From NCBI GenBank assembly GCA_965240325.2, contig OZ251234.1, forward strand, positions 2,209,568-2,273,567: DNA of 64,000 nt, in the 5' to 3' direction. Both the position numbers and the translations under genes were made by a program. Of the stretch, positions 35,701-47,016 are shown in pieces; the first letter of the stretch is position 1; the number at the start of each line of letters is the position of its first letter. Under the pieces are notes generated by a model. That model did no database searches. It was not told the DNA's origin and worked only from the letters and a program-made list of their open reading frames with translations. The DNA comes from Rebecca billardiae RCC1528 (Eukaryota > Haptophyta).

Positions 35701-38700
35701 CTCGCCGGCGTGCTCGCCGCCGTGCTCGGCGCGAACGCGTCGGCGCTCTCGGCGTGCGCGCAGCTCGCGGGCGTCGAGCTCGCGCTCGACGTGATCATCG
35801 AGACGACCGCCACCGGCGTCGACGCGTCGGCGGCGTCGTCGCTGTTCACGTCGATCGTGTCGGTGCTGCAGGGGAACACGACGGCGTTCGACAACGCCAC
35901 GCTCGCCTGGCTCAACGCCGCGGCGACCGAGGCCGTCGCGACGATGGGCTCGTCCTTCCTCGCGTTCTCGGTCGCGGACGAGGCGAGCTCGGAGCTGAGC
36001 GCGGACAACCTCAACATGAGCGCCGCGCGCAAGTCGGGCTCGTCGGTGGCGAACGCGTCGATCGCGGGGCCGGGCGGCGCGGGCGGCGTGCTCGTGCCCT
36101 CCACCGTCTTCGACGGCCAGCTCGCCAACGAGACCGCCGCCGTCGACGTCGTGCAGTACCTCTTCTCGCGGAACACGCAGGGCGACCCCGCCGAGCAGCC
36201 CGGGCTGGGCGCGCTCACGACCGGCGTCTACTCGATCACGCTCGCCTCGTCGAGCAGCGGCGCCGAGCTGGCGATCGGCGACCTCGCCGAGCCGATCATC
36301 GTGGCGATCCCGCTCACCAACGAGGACGACCGCGTGTACGGGCCGGCGGGCGACTGCTCCGAGTTCGCCGCGTGCAACGGCCGCGGCGCGTGCGTGCGCG
36401 CGGACGGCGCGCCCGCGCACGGCGCCAACGGCACCGCCGCCGCCGCCAACGGCACCGCCGCCGCCGCCAACGGCACGGCCGCGGGCGGCGGCGCGGCGGC
36501 GTGCTTCTGCGACGCGCCGTGGTACGGGCCGAGCTGCCTGCTGCAGGCGGTGTGCCACTACTGGGACGTCGCCGACGAGCGCTGGTCCACCGACGGCTGC
36601 GCGACCGTCGACACGCCCGCGGGCGGCGACAACGGCACGCTCTACTGCGCGTGCACGCACCTCACCGACTTTGGCGGCGTCAGCGTGCCCACCAGCCCGG
36701 AGGAGCTCGAGGCGGACGCGTCGCAGGTGACGTTCAACACGTTCGGCGCGGACGACGCCGCCGCCGTCTTCACCACGCCGCCCGACCAGCTGCTCGCGCA
36801 GAACCCGTCGATCTTCATCCTGATCGGCACGCTCAGCGGCGCGTGCCTGGCGGCCATTGCGCTCGGCTACTGGAAGGACGGCCGCGACGACAGGCGCGCC
36901 GCGGCGAAGAAGGCGGCGGCGGAGGCGGCGGCGGCGAAGGCGGCGGACGAGGTGGCGCAGGCCGAGACCCTCGCGCTCGCGCAGCTCTCGCGCGCCGACG
37001 CCGCCGCCGACGCGGTCGACGCGCGGCTCGAGGCGATGGACGCGGCGATGGTCGAGGCGCGGCGCAAGGCGGCGCGCGTGATGACCAAGCACGCGCGCGG
37101 CCGCACGGTGCGCAAGAAGACGCACGAGGCGGCGGCGGCGGAGGACCCGGAGGAGCAGGCGCGGCTGCTCGCGGAGGTGCGCCGGCTGAGCACCGCCACC
37201 GCCGCCACCGACGCCGCGCCCGCCGCCGAGCCCGCGGCGAGGAAGCAGCGGCGGCTGACGCGCGCGGTGCGCGCGCTCGTGGAGGCGCTCGAGTCCGACC
37301 ACACCGTCCTCGGGCTCTACTTCGGGCACGACCCGGAGATCAGGCGGCCGCAGCTGGTGATGATCCTGTTCACGCTGCTGATGCTCGAGGTGCTCGTCGA
37401 GTGCATCCTCTTCGCGCCCTCCTCCTCCTCCGCCGGCCCGATCAACCTGACCGTGATCGTGATCAACGCGCTCATCTGCGCGGGCATCGCCGCGCCCGCC
37501 ATCGTCCTCATGAAGGCGCTGTGGCACTGGGGCTACGAGAAGCCCGCGCCGATCGTCGCGCGGCTGGCGAAGCTCGCGAACGTCGCGGTGGCGCCGAGCG
37601 TGCGCACCAAGCGCCGCTCGATGCTCGCCGGCGCGAAGGACTTTGCGGGCGTGCGGCCGGGCAGCGGCGGCACCAGCCGCGCGCCCAGCCGGCCCACCAG
37701 CGCAGGCTCCGCGGGCTTCGGCTCCGCGGGCTCGAGCTTCGGCTCCGGCCGCAAGAGCGGCGCCAAGGCGCGGCCGGGGAGCGCGGCGGGCGGGCGCGCG
37801 AGCGTGGGCGGCGCGCCGCCCAGCTGGAGCAAGCGCGTCGACGAGTACATCGCGCGCCAGGCGGCCGCCGAGGACGAGGACGACGACTTTGGCACGAGCG
37901 GGCTCGTCGCGCCGCCCGCCTCGCCCGCCGTCTCGCAGCACGCGCGCGCGCGGCACGCGCCGCCGCCGCCGGGCGGGATCGCCGAGGGCGCGGCGGACGA
38001 CGAGCGGCCCGCCTCGCCGCCGCCCTCGCCGCCGCGCCCCGGCCGCCCCTTCCGCCGCGGCCGGCTGGAGCAGAGCACCGTGCACATGGCGGGCGCGGAC
38101 GCGGCCGCGGCGGGCGGCGCGCGCCGGCCGGCGGCGCGCTCGGCGCGCGCGCGCCGCGCCGAGGTCGCGGCGGTGCACGCGGAGGAGGGCGCGGCGGAGG
38201 AGGAGCAGGGCGACGGGCGCGGGAGCGGCTCGGTCCTCTCGCGCCGCGCGCGCGCCGCGCTCGTCGCGATCCACGCGGAGCAGGCGGAGGAGGCGGCGGA
38301 GGCGGACGCGGCCGAGGCGGCGGCGGACGCGGCCGCGCTCGCGGCCACGCCGCCGCGCGCCGTGCGCTCGCCGAGCGGCAGCCCGGTGCTGCGCGGGCGC
38401 GCGCACCGTGCGGGCGGCGGCGCCTCGCCGCAGTCCGCCGTGCGCGTGCACCGCGAGTCGCCGCTCATCCGCTCGCGCCGCGGCAAGATGTCGCCGTCGC
38501 CGCCGCTCGAGCCTCGGGCGGGCGGCGGCGCGCCGCGGATGCCGCCGCTGGCGCTGGGCGAGATGGCGGCCGGCACGGGCGCGCGCGGCGCGTCGCCGCG
38601 CCCCGGCTCGGCGGGCTCGGCGGGCTCCGCCCAGCTCTCGCGCCCGGGCTCGGGCCGCTCCCGCCTGATGCTCGCGAGCGTGCCGCAGCTGCCGGGCACG

Positions 38701-40946
38701 GCCGCGGCGGTCGGGTGCGCGCCGGACGGCCCCGCACTTGGCGGCACGACCTACTCGCCTCTGCGCGCGCCGCCCTCGCCGCGCACGGGCGACACGCCGC
38801 GCTCGGACGTGTCGGCGGGCTCGGAGGGCGCGAGCGTGGCGAGCGGCACGAGCCGCGGCGAGGCGGCCGCGCGCCTCGCCGCCTCCTTCGGCGCGGCCGC
38901 CGCCGCCGACGCCGACGCCGACTGCGCCGACGCGGCCGCCGAGGGCGTGCGCGGGCGCGGGGTGCGCGGGGTGGCGCGCAGCGGGGTGGCGCGCAGCAGC
39001 AGCAGCCCGTCCAGCCGTGCAGAGGCAGAGGCGGAGGCGGAGGCAGAGGCAGAGGCAGAGGCAGAGGCGCGCGCGGACTCGGAGGCGGACGGCGATGGCT
39101 CCTGGCTGCGCACGGGCGCGGGCGCGCTGCAGACGCACCTCGAGCAGCTCGCGACGCGCGAGCAGCGCCGCGGCTCGTGGTTCAAGCGGCCTCGGCTGCA
39201 CACCGAGGAGTTTGCAGACTCGCCGCGCACGCTGCCCGGCTCACCGGGCGGGCCGAGCGCGCCGCAGAGCGCGCGCTCGGCGCGCGCCGCCGAGGGCGGG
39301 GCGGAGGGCGCGCCGCAGGGCGCGCCGCGCGCGCGCGCGCCGCCGCCGGCGCGCGTGTGTGCCGAGCGCGTGGGCTCAGAGCGCGTGGGCTCACGCCGCG
39401 GCTCGGCCGACAGCACCGGCAGCGGCGGCGGCAGCGGCAAGCGCTCCTCCGGCGGGCGAGCGGCCGCGCCGCCGCCGCCGCCGCCGCCGGCGGCGGCCGC
39501 GCGGCCGTCGAGTCGCGAGGGCGGGCTGAAGCGGCCGGGCAGCCGCGAGGCGAACGTGAAGGTGGTCGAGGTGGCGCCCGCCGTGCGCGTGCCGAGCCGC
39601 GAGCGCGCCCGCCCGCCCGCCGGCTCAGAGCCGCGCGCGGCCAGCATCGAGGCCGTCACGCGCAGCGCGGGCGCCGCGGCCGCGAGCGCCTACCAGGACC
39701 CGCCGCCGCGCGCCAGGCCGCCGCCGCCGCCGCCGCCGCGCGCCGAGCCCGGCTCGGCGGGCGCGGAGGGCGGCGCGCCCATCACGCCCGCAGGGCCCGC
39801 GGCCGCCTCGTCGCGCGTCCTGCCCACGCCGACCGCGGGCGCGAGCGCGGCCGCGGGCGCCGCCGCGGCGGGCGCGCCCGCGGGCGCCGCCGCGGCGGGC
39901 GCGCCCGCGGGCGCGTGCCGCAAGGTGCGGATCTCGCTGCCGACCGGGCCCCCCGCGGGCGAGGGCGAGGGCGGCAGCGTGGCGTCGTCGCCCGCGACGC
40001 GCGGCGCGCGCGGCTCCCGCGCCTCGCGCCCCTCTCGGCCGTCCAACGCGCGCGCCGCCCGCCCGTCCAAGGCCGAGTCCGTCCTCTCCGAGATCGCAGA
40101 CTCGCAGCGGGAGCGCATCGCCTCGCTCGTGGGCAAGACGGAGCTGCGCGCGGTCGCGGCCAGGGTGCGCGGCGGCTCGGCGTACGTGATGACCTCGCGC
40201 GAGCTCTCCGAGATGTGGCGCTCGTTCAAGAAGTTCGACAAGGACGGCTCGGGCGAGCTGCAGGCGACCGAGCTGCGCGCGCTCATGCGCACGCTCGGCA
40301 TGCGGCTGTCCGAGGCCGAGGCGGAGGTGCTCGTCAAGGAGCTCGACGCAAACGACACGGGCGGCATCGAGTTCTCGGAGCTGGTCGCGTGGTACACCGA
40401 CCGGATGAACGTGCGCGCCCGCGCGCCGCGCGACCGCCGCCGCCGCCGCCGCCGCCGCCTGCCGCCGCGCCCACCGCCCACTGCTCAGCGCTGCCCCCCC
40501 TCCCCTGCGCTGCCCCCCTCCGGCGCCCCCCTCCCGCGCAGGCGTTCGAGGAGGCGGAGGCGGAGCGGCGCAAGAAGCGCTCGAGGCTGCGCGTGATCTG
40601 GGAGGACAAGATGAAGCTGCCGCGCCGCGCCAAGATCACCATCGCGTGGGCCACGTGCTGGTGCCTGTACATCGGCGCCGCGTACCTCTCGGTCGTGTTT
40701 GCCGTGATGTTTGGCGAGCACGTCTTCTCGGCGCTGCTGCAGGCGTGGGGCCTGGCGCTCACGCAGACGTTCGTGGTGGACGAGCCGTTCATCATCTGGC
40801 TGTACCTGCTCATCCCGACGATCCTCGACGCGCTCACGTCCAACGACCTCGCCGCCGAGCTGCTCGCCAACTTCATCGCCTCGGGCGTGGGGCAGGCGCT
40901 GGCCGGCTGCGTCAACGTCGTCAAGGCGATCGGCGGCGGCGGCTGA
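15727..40946 (+). CDS. Giant REJ/GPS receptor-like surface protein with Ser-Pro-repeat stalk
   Basis: Two exons, 15727-40410 and 40542-40946 (phase 0, GTGCGC...CGCAG, 131-bp intron), give about 8,362 residues. The ATG at 15763 is a good alternative start because it opens a signal peptide (MARAAASAAVLILAACV). Order by residue: Ser/Pro repeats about 117-3690; 17 repeats of a roughly 95-residue domain with a conserved LCYxF motif (3694-5355); about five TIG/IPT domains (5358-5890); REJ-like region (5890-6540); Asn-Gly-rich linkers; EGF-like module with CFCDAPWYGPSC (about 6870-6940); GPS motif (6942-6985) with cleavage site HL/T at 6979/6980; a membrane span (about 7029-7050); a basic helical segment; two more spans (7210-7269); about 850 disordered residues; EF-hand loops DKDGSGELQATE and DANDTGGIEFSE; further spans in exon 2. 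REJ plus GPS plus spans is the polycystin-1/egg-jelly-receptor pattern. No PLAT domain or channel pore was recognised. A cell-surface adhesion or mechanosensing role is inferred. Confidence 0.85.
16075..26800 (+). repeat. 10.7-kb Ser/Pro-coding minisatellite tract
   Basis: An in-frame C-rich tract encodes SPPP and SPPPP units (about 3,570 residues) with no stop or intron. The left part (about 16200-16880) is a 96-bp (32-residue) unit with landmark Asp, SS and Asn positions. Around 19753-20161 a 102-bp (34-residue) unit with a Leu landmark recurs exactly five times at 102-bp steps. A block around 18643 recurs at 19315 (672-bp shift). Later parts use HPPP, APPP and AAPRPPPP variants, with a duplicated block near 25300 and 25500. 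This resembles the hydroxyproline-rich stalks of extensins and pherophorins. The complementary G-rich strand should form G-quadruplexes. Confidence 0.95.
26805..31790 (+). repeat. 17-copy array of a Cys-containing ~95-residue domain
   Basis: In the giant protein, each copy runs: a V(A)GVAExVxFxGxG opening, GDxAxWV, a Cys about 8 residues on, YGG, a small-residue strand ending SFT/AF, then LCYxFxxEPFxLY. I count 17 LCY-type positions. Each full copy has two conserved cysteines, suggesting one disulfide within a beta-sandwich. I do not know a named family for it. Copy-to-copy identity is highest between copies 5-8 and 10-13, which come from a recent duplication. Confidence 0.85.
28000..30475 (+). 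repeat. In-frame tandem duplication of four domain repeats (1,443-bp shift)
   Basis: The segment from about 28000 to 29030 recurs 1,443 bp (481 codons) downstream at about 29443-30470, with near-identical nucleotides including silent positions. For example GCCGGCGGCGTGCTCGGCC is at 28201 and at 29644. The second copy lacks one three-base unit (GGC) near 30388. The shift is an exact multiple of three, so the frame is kept. Confidence 0.9.
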
Positions 40947-41360
40947 GCCCAGGCGCCCAGCGCGCACCCTCGCGAGCCGCGTGCTGTGAGTGAACATGAT
41001 GGCTACGCCGCCCTGCTATATTTATTCGCGTCGCCGCGCGTCCGTCAGTGAGGCATCGGCGGGCGCTCGTGCCATCGCACGCTCGATGGCGCGGCAGGCA
41101 CTGCTCATGTGCTGGCTCTGGGCGCGGTTTCAATGCGCGCGCGTTGAGCCGCCACGCACGACTCTCATCGTCATCGTCCGACTACGAAGAGTGCCGCGCC
41201 GGCGCGGACGCGCAGCGGTAGTGACGCCGTGATGCGCGCGCAATATATGCTAGCTGACGATATATGCGTCGCGTAGCTAGTCGTATACGTCGTCATCGAT
41301 AACATCGTGACGCGACGATCGATGACGAGCGCGTTGCCGTACGCATGCAGCGTATATATA

Positions 41361-41442
41361 GGCTGCTACAGCTTGCTGACTCTGACGCCTGCCCGTTGCA
41401 TACCACGTCATCGTTAATATATATATATATATATGTCTAGCC
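41361..41442. repeat. Dispersed repeat, copy 2 (with AT run)
   Basis: Matches 8622-8702, from GCTACAGCTTGCTGACTC through GCCTGCCCGTTGCATACCAC and an (AT)n run to ATGTCTAGCC. Beyond this the flanks are unrelated, so both edges of the conserved block are defined by the two copies. Confidence 0.75.
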
Positions 41443-43304
41443 GTCCTCGCGAACGCCGACGCCAACTGCTGGCCGAAGGTGGGCACGCCGCCTGGCATGT
41501 CGATGCCGAGGCGGCTGCGTAGTGTGTTCCTACTCAGTGGGATTTACGTTAGGTGGGCCCACAGCCATTTAAAAATGAAAACACAATCTCTCTGGCTTTT
41601 TTGGACCGCAGCCGTGCTCTTTTTCTCGCGCTGAAGTCCCTTTTTCCAGGCCGCCAAACTCCCGGTCCGGGAAGCCGGTCGCTCGCGAAAACGATGACCG
41701 GGATCGACCTGTGCGCGTCGTGAGCGCGTTGTCCGCCGCGCTTGCCCGCCTACCATGCGAGGCACGCTGCGCCGCACGCCCGTGGCATACTGCGTAGCCC
41801 TCTGGAACGAGCCATGCGAACGGTTCATCCCTGGGTCATCTTCCCGGTCCGCCATCTCTCGCCGACAGTCGCGCGTTCAAACACCGGAACAGCTTTGAGG
41901 ATTGTAATGCGTGCACAACGCGAGCTTGGGACGCACTCGAATCAACTCGGACACTCTGGAGCGTTACTCGGACAGCATCTGCATGGTATCCTGGCAAGGC
42001 CCAGCTACTTCTGTGGCCCTGCGGAGACCCGCCTCGTGGGTCAGGTCCCCGGAAGTCTGTGCGGTGTGACCGAACGCTGTGGCTGTTCACATGATCGTGG
42101 GCACTTGGGGAAGGATCTGATGGTCAAACAGCGGTCAAAGTGGATGCGTGTGCCGTCTGTTACCTTCCCGGCCTCGACTCAACTCTCAGTGCCGACGCAC
42201 CTCAGGTGTTTGGAAGCTACGAGCCCCTTGGAGGGCCTCGAGCCACACGATTGCACGAGGTCGGGCTGCGCGTCAAGCCGGGTAGATCGCAGCTGATGCG
42301 CTTGTTGAGCCCTGTCGTGGCTCTACGCGTACCTCAAGAGCCCAGCTACTCCCCCCGCGCGGCCGCACAGCAGTCGCCCCGCCTCTGCTTGGTCATCCGC
42401 TGTGCGCCGTGCTCGCTGCGGACAGTACAGTTGATGCGTTCACCAGTGATTTGAGCCCTTCGTGAGCCTGCCCGAGCACGTTGGTGGCGCCGCCGACGCC
42501 GGTGCACGGTCAGCAGGCGTATCAGCTTACCTGCGAGCCATGTCTCGCCCTGCTGCCACGCAGGAAGCGGTGATGAGTGCACATCGCTACGCGCGCGCGC
42601 GCACCACTGCGAGCCAGCTCGGCGCTGCGACGAAGCGGCCGTTGCGCACAGTTAGGCAAAGGACGGTCCAGCTGAGGACAGCTCGGACACAGCTTGGTCG
42701 CAGTGTAGAGCAACGGTTAGGTCGGGGCATGAGAAAAGGCGTTCGATGCATAGCAGTGCCTGCCTTGAACGCCACAGATGAGCTCTCGACGAACCTTGTC
42801 CGCCGTGTTTACGCTGCGGGCTGCTGGATGGGCCCGGCGCCGCGTGCACCACTCCTGCTTGCCTTGACCACGGCGGGCGGGCTGGCGCCGCGACTCGGTG
42901 CGGCTCAATCTTTGCCCACGGCTCCTTAAGACTCATCCTTCGAGGGTAGAAGGGTTGGAAAAATTCTTAGATGTCACATGCACGCCGTACGGCTGCTACG
43001 AGAGCAGTCTGAAACAGTCTGAAATACTATGGCAGCCATGCTGATCAGCATGGCGGTGTATATGTAACGCACGGGTGTAACGGCCGTTATCCCGTATTCT
43101 CACAGTGCCCATATACGCCGTATATGTGACAATGGGTGTGCATGCTGCTGAAGACCTATGATCAGCTCATCAAAGTGCTATATCAAAGTGACGTCTGTCG
43201 ACCCTATATATCACGTTTAAGACGCCCGTTACATGGCCGTTACATTGGTCACAGGCCATTTCCAATAAGTAAATAGGACCACCGTTACTCCCTATATTTA
43301 CAGC

Positions 43305-43538
43305 ATGTACCACTGGTTTTTTAACCAGGCAGGCCAGGGGCCATCTCCTGGGGCTGGAATCCAGCCCGAGACGAAAGTATACATCGCGCTACGAGCTCGC
43401 GTTCTGCGTCACTATAATCCCACAGTGGCCAACGTGGGCCCACCTATTTACGTGTCCGCTCCGATGCCTTGGCGAGCGGCAGCAGATGCGGTGGGCATGC
43501 CGCTCGCCGTCGAATCAGCGCAGTTATTGTACCAATAA
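43305..43538 (+). other. Unidentified 77-codon frame in AT-richer DNA
   Basis: ATG to stop, MYHWFFNQAGQGPSPG at the start. Its amino-acid composition is more balanced than the shadow frames elsewhere in this GC-rich window, but it lies over two hairpins (CTGGTT/AACCAG near 43315 and GGGCTGG/CCAGCCC near 43350), which suggests non-coding or element-derived DNA. No homology was recognised. Confidence 0.2.
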
Positions 43539-43581
43539 TAACCCCACATATATGGCGCGGCGGCGCGCCATATCATCATCA

Positions 43582-43885
<304 letters not shown>

Positions 43886-44159
43886 CGCGCCACTGCTGCT
43901 GATGATGACGATGATGCTCGCTGATGACGACGACTGACGATGATGTATGCAGTGCCGATATGCTGATATGCCGCTGCGCGCACCTGCTCCCGGCATCGGG
44001 CCCATCAGGCGGACCGAGGCAGCCGCGGCGCGAGCTCCATCTGACAGCGCAGATGATACATACGTCGTACGATACCAGGATGGCCTGGACGATGCAAGTA
44101 GCAGCGTCGTCCTGCCGCCCGGCCCGTGCCGCCGCAGGCTATGCACGCTCGCGGTGCCG

Positions 44160-46544
44160 TCAGACGGAGAGGACGCCGTCCTCGTCGTAGTCGTACTCGT
44201 CCCACCGGCCGCCCCGCGCGCCCGCCGGCTCGCGCCAGTCCGCACCGTCGTCGTGCGTGGCGTACGCGCCGCCCGCGCCCGCGTGGCCCGCCGCGCGCCG
44301 GTACGGCGCGCCCTCGCTCAGCCGGCTCGGCCGCGGCATCGGCTGCGCGTCGCGCACCGGCACGGGCGGGCGCGGCGGCGGGGCGGCGTGGTCCAGCGCG
44401 GGCACGCGCGGCACGGGCAGCCGGGGCGGCGCGGTCGGCGGCGCGGCGGGCTCGCCACGCGGGCTGCCGCCGCCGCTGCCGCCACCACCGCCGCGCTCGC
44501 GCACCCAGTCGCGCAGCGTGCGGCGCGGCGCCGTGTGCGAGCGCGCGCGGCGCAGCCCGCCGCCGCCGGGCTCGGCGGCGGCGGCGGCGGCGGCTCGGGG
44601 CGAGGCGGCGCCGTCCGCGGCGGCGGCCGCGCGCGCCTTGGCGACGGTCGCCGCCGCGGTCCGCGCGAGCTGATTGAGCGCGTTGCGCTGCGGCCCGTGC
44701 TGCTGCTGCGCCGGCGGCTGCGTCGGCCGCGCGCCCGCCGCGCCGCCGCCGTGCACCGCGGCCACGGCCGCTGCCATCGCGCCCGCGTGCGTGTGCAGCC
44801 CATCGCTGCTGCCGTCCGGCCTCAGCGAGCCCTTGCGCGAGGCGTTGCGCGAGCCGCGGCGCGGCGGCGGCGCGCCGCCCGAGCGCCGCCCGTCCGCGCC
44901 GCCGCCGTCGTGTGAGCCGCGCGCGGCCGCGCCGCGCGCGCGGCGCCGCCGCTCGGCGCCGCCGCCGTGCGCGCCGCCGTGCGCGCCGCCGTGCGGCTGC
45001 TGCGGCTGCTGCCGCCCCGGCCGGCGCGCCGCCCACGCGTGCGGCGCCGCGCCGCCGCCGCCGCCGCCGCCGCCGCCGTCGTCGCTGGCGCCGTCCCAGT
45101 CGTCGTGGTCGAGCGGCGCGACGGCGCCGTCGCCGCCCGACGCGGCCGACGCGGTCGAGCGGCGCGAGCGCTCCGTGGGCTCCTCCCCGCGCGGCGAGAA
45201 GGCGTCGGAGGTGGCGCTCGAGTCGGCGCGGCTGAGCCGGCCGTGGTACACGGCGCTCGGCCCGGCGGAGCTCGAGCGGCTCAGCTCGGAGCGGCTCGAG
45301 TTGAGCGGCGAGTGTATCGGCGACCAGCCCGCATGGCCGTCCGCATGGCCGTCCGCATGGCCGCCCGGCCGCCCGTCGCGTGAGCCGCGCACGTCCCACT
45401 GCGCGTCCCACTGTGAGTCCCGCTGTGCGTCCCGCTGCGCGTCCCACTGCGCGTCCGCGTCGGTGTGCCGCCGCCGGCCGCGCGCGCGCGCGCTGCCCAG
45501 CCAGCCCGCCGCGCCGCCCACCGACGCCGCGCGCTCCTCCGCCCAGCCCAGCTCGGCGCCGCCGCCGCCCCCGCCACCGTGCGGCGGCCGCTCCTTCTCC
45601 GCACCCAAGCGCTCGGCGCTGGGCGCGCGCAGGGCGAGTGCAAACTCGTTCAGGTCGACGTCGCCAGAGCCGTCGGCGTCGGCGAGCTCCCAGGCGGCGC
45701 GGAGCTGGCGCGCGGAGGGCGCGCCGCCCACGCCGCCCGCGCGCCCGCGCCGCGCCGCCTCCGCCGCGCTCGCCCACCCCAGCCCCGAGCCCCGCGCCAC
45801 GGCGACAAAGTCGCCCAGAGAGATGAGCCCGGCGCGCGAGCGGTCGTACCTCGAGAAGTCAGAGACGAGGGCGGCGACGCCGTCGGGGCCGAGGCCGCGG
45901 AGGGCGTGCAGGTCGTCGGAGGGCGGGACGCTGCCCATGCACTTCGCCACGTACGGCGCGTCCCCCCACTTCTCCGCGCACACCAGCCGGCGGTGGTACC
46001 GCTCGGACGGGTGGTGCGGCGTGCGCGCGCGCGAGCGGCGGTGCACGTACACGGGAGAGCCGTCGGGCGCGGCCTCCTCGGACCAGCCGTCGGGGAGCGG
46101 GTCGGTGAGCAGCTCGATCACGAGCGGGAGCAGCGGCCGGTCCGCCGGCAGCTCCGCGCCCAGCCGGCGCGCGTACGCCGCGAGCTGCGGCGCGGAGAGC
46201 GACTTGGCGCGCGCGGCGCGCGCCGACGACGCGGCGGGCGGGTGGCGCGCGAGCAGCGCGCGGTCGGCGACGGCGCGGGAGAGGTGCGGCGAGTCCTCGC
46301 CGGGGGGCGCGGCGGGCTCGCCCGCCGCCGCGCCCCGCCCCGGAGCCGACGCGCGCGGCGTGCCGAGGCCGAACGACCACTTGCGGCCGGCGCCGCCGAC
46401 GCCGCGGCCGGCGCCGTCCGCGCCCGTGGGCGAGCCGAGCGCGCCCGAGGACTCGGACGAGCTGATCGAGGGCGTGGGGGCGCCGCGCGGCTTGTGCGGC
46501 CCGGGCAGCACCGGCTCCGCCCCCGGAGGCCGGCGCCGCAGCAT
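44160..46544 (-). CDS. CEP164-type WW domain and EF-hand protein
   Basis: Single exon, 794 residues from the ATG at 46544; the frame is open further up but only from non-ATG codons. Residues 124-190 match the block typical of CEP164-like WW proteins: a helical lead-in ([20 protein letters not shown]), then DPLPDGW with the first Trp at 154, a YVH strand, and [12 protein letters not shown]. The second WW Trp position is His here, so binding may be altered. Residues 234-245 ([12 protein letters not shown]) and 289-300 ([12 protein letters not shown]) are EF-hand loops, the second canonical. The remaining 490 residues are low-complexity Gly/Ala/Ser/Arg-rich with HGGAHGG repeats. CEP164 itself acts at centriole distal appendages in ciliogenesis. 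A basal-body role here is inference from the domain alone. It is divergent from the gene at 47017. Confidence 0.65.
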   Translation of the reverse strand: MLRRRPPGAEPVLPGPHKPRGAPTPSISSSESSGALGSPTGADGAGRGVGGAGRKWSFGLGTPRASAPGRGAAAGEPAAPPGEDSPHLSRAVADRALLARHPPAASSARAARAKSLSAPQLAAYARRLGAELPADRPLLPLVIELLTDPLPDGWSEEAAPDGSPVYVHRRSRARTPHHPSERYHRRLVCAEKWGDAPYVAKCMGSVPPSDDLHALRGLGPDGVAALVSDFSRYDRSRAGLISLGDFVAVARGSGLGWASAAEAARRGRAGGVGGAPSARQLRAAWELADADGSGDVDLNEFALALRAPSAERLGAEKERPPHGGGGGGGAELGWAEERAASVGGAAGWLGSARARGRRRHTDADAQWDAQRDAQRDSQWDAQWDVRGSRDGRPGGHADGHADGHAGWSPIHSPLNSSRSELSRSSSAGPSAVYHGRLSRADSSATSDAFSPRGEEPTERSRRSTASAASGGDGAVAPLDHDDWDGASDDGGGGGGGGGAAPHAWAARRPGRQQPQQPHGGAHGGAHGGGAERRRRARGAAARGSHDGGGADGRRSGGAPPPRRGSRNASRKGSLRPDGSSDGLHTHAGAMAAAVAAVHGGGAAGARPTQPPAQQQHGPQRNALNQLARTAAATVAKARAAAAADGAASPRAAAAAAAEPGGGGLRRARSHTAPRRTLRDWVRERGGGGGSGGGSPRGEPAAPPTAPPRLPVPRVPALDHAAPPPRPPVPVRDAQPMPRPSRLSEGAPYRRAAGHAGAGGAYATHDDGADWREPAGARGGRWDEYDYDEDGVLSV

Positions 46545-47016
46545 GCAGGCGAGCGCGCGGGCCCGCTGTGCTGCTGCTGCTGTCGCGGGGGCGCTTGGCG
46601 CAAGAGCAGGCGCCCTGATGCTGCGCGTGCCAGCAGCCGGCTGATGGCTGCGGGAGGCTGTTGCTTGCTGCTTGCTCGCGGCTGCTCTTCTTCCGCTTCG
46701 GACGGCGATGCTGCGATGGGCAGCGCGGGGAACCAATCAGGCTGCGAAAGGTGCCAGAATTTGGGGCATCTGGACCAAAATCGTGGATAGGGGCTCGATT
46801 AACCACATATGCGATGCCAACCGACGCGATGCAAAACCACCGCGTCTATCTGCCCCAATCTCGCGATTCGCGGCCGAATGGGCTGAAACGGCCATCTGCT
46901 CGGGCGAGATCGCCCTCCCCCTCGGCGCGTCCGGGCGGCGCCGCGGTTGACCAACGTGCGGTCCCGGACGCCGGCCACTCGCCTGGGCGCGCGCTCGACC
47001 GTCGACGGCCGGCGCT
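46545..47016. promoter_or_regulatory. Shared divergent promoter region
   Basis: About 470 bp between the start codons of the minus-strand WW/EF-hand gene and the plus-strand acidic-protein gene. The centre (about 46725-46880) is clearly less GC-rich than the coding flanks, as expected for a bidirectional promoter. No defined elements are claimed. Confidence 0.45.

Noticed and set aside
40411-40596. Read-through of the giant frame past the EF-hands (Arg/Pro tail)
   Set aside because: The tail is low-complexity intron sequence. Splicing GTGCGC...CGCAG in phase 0 joins the EF-hands to membrane spans, which is much more protein-like.
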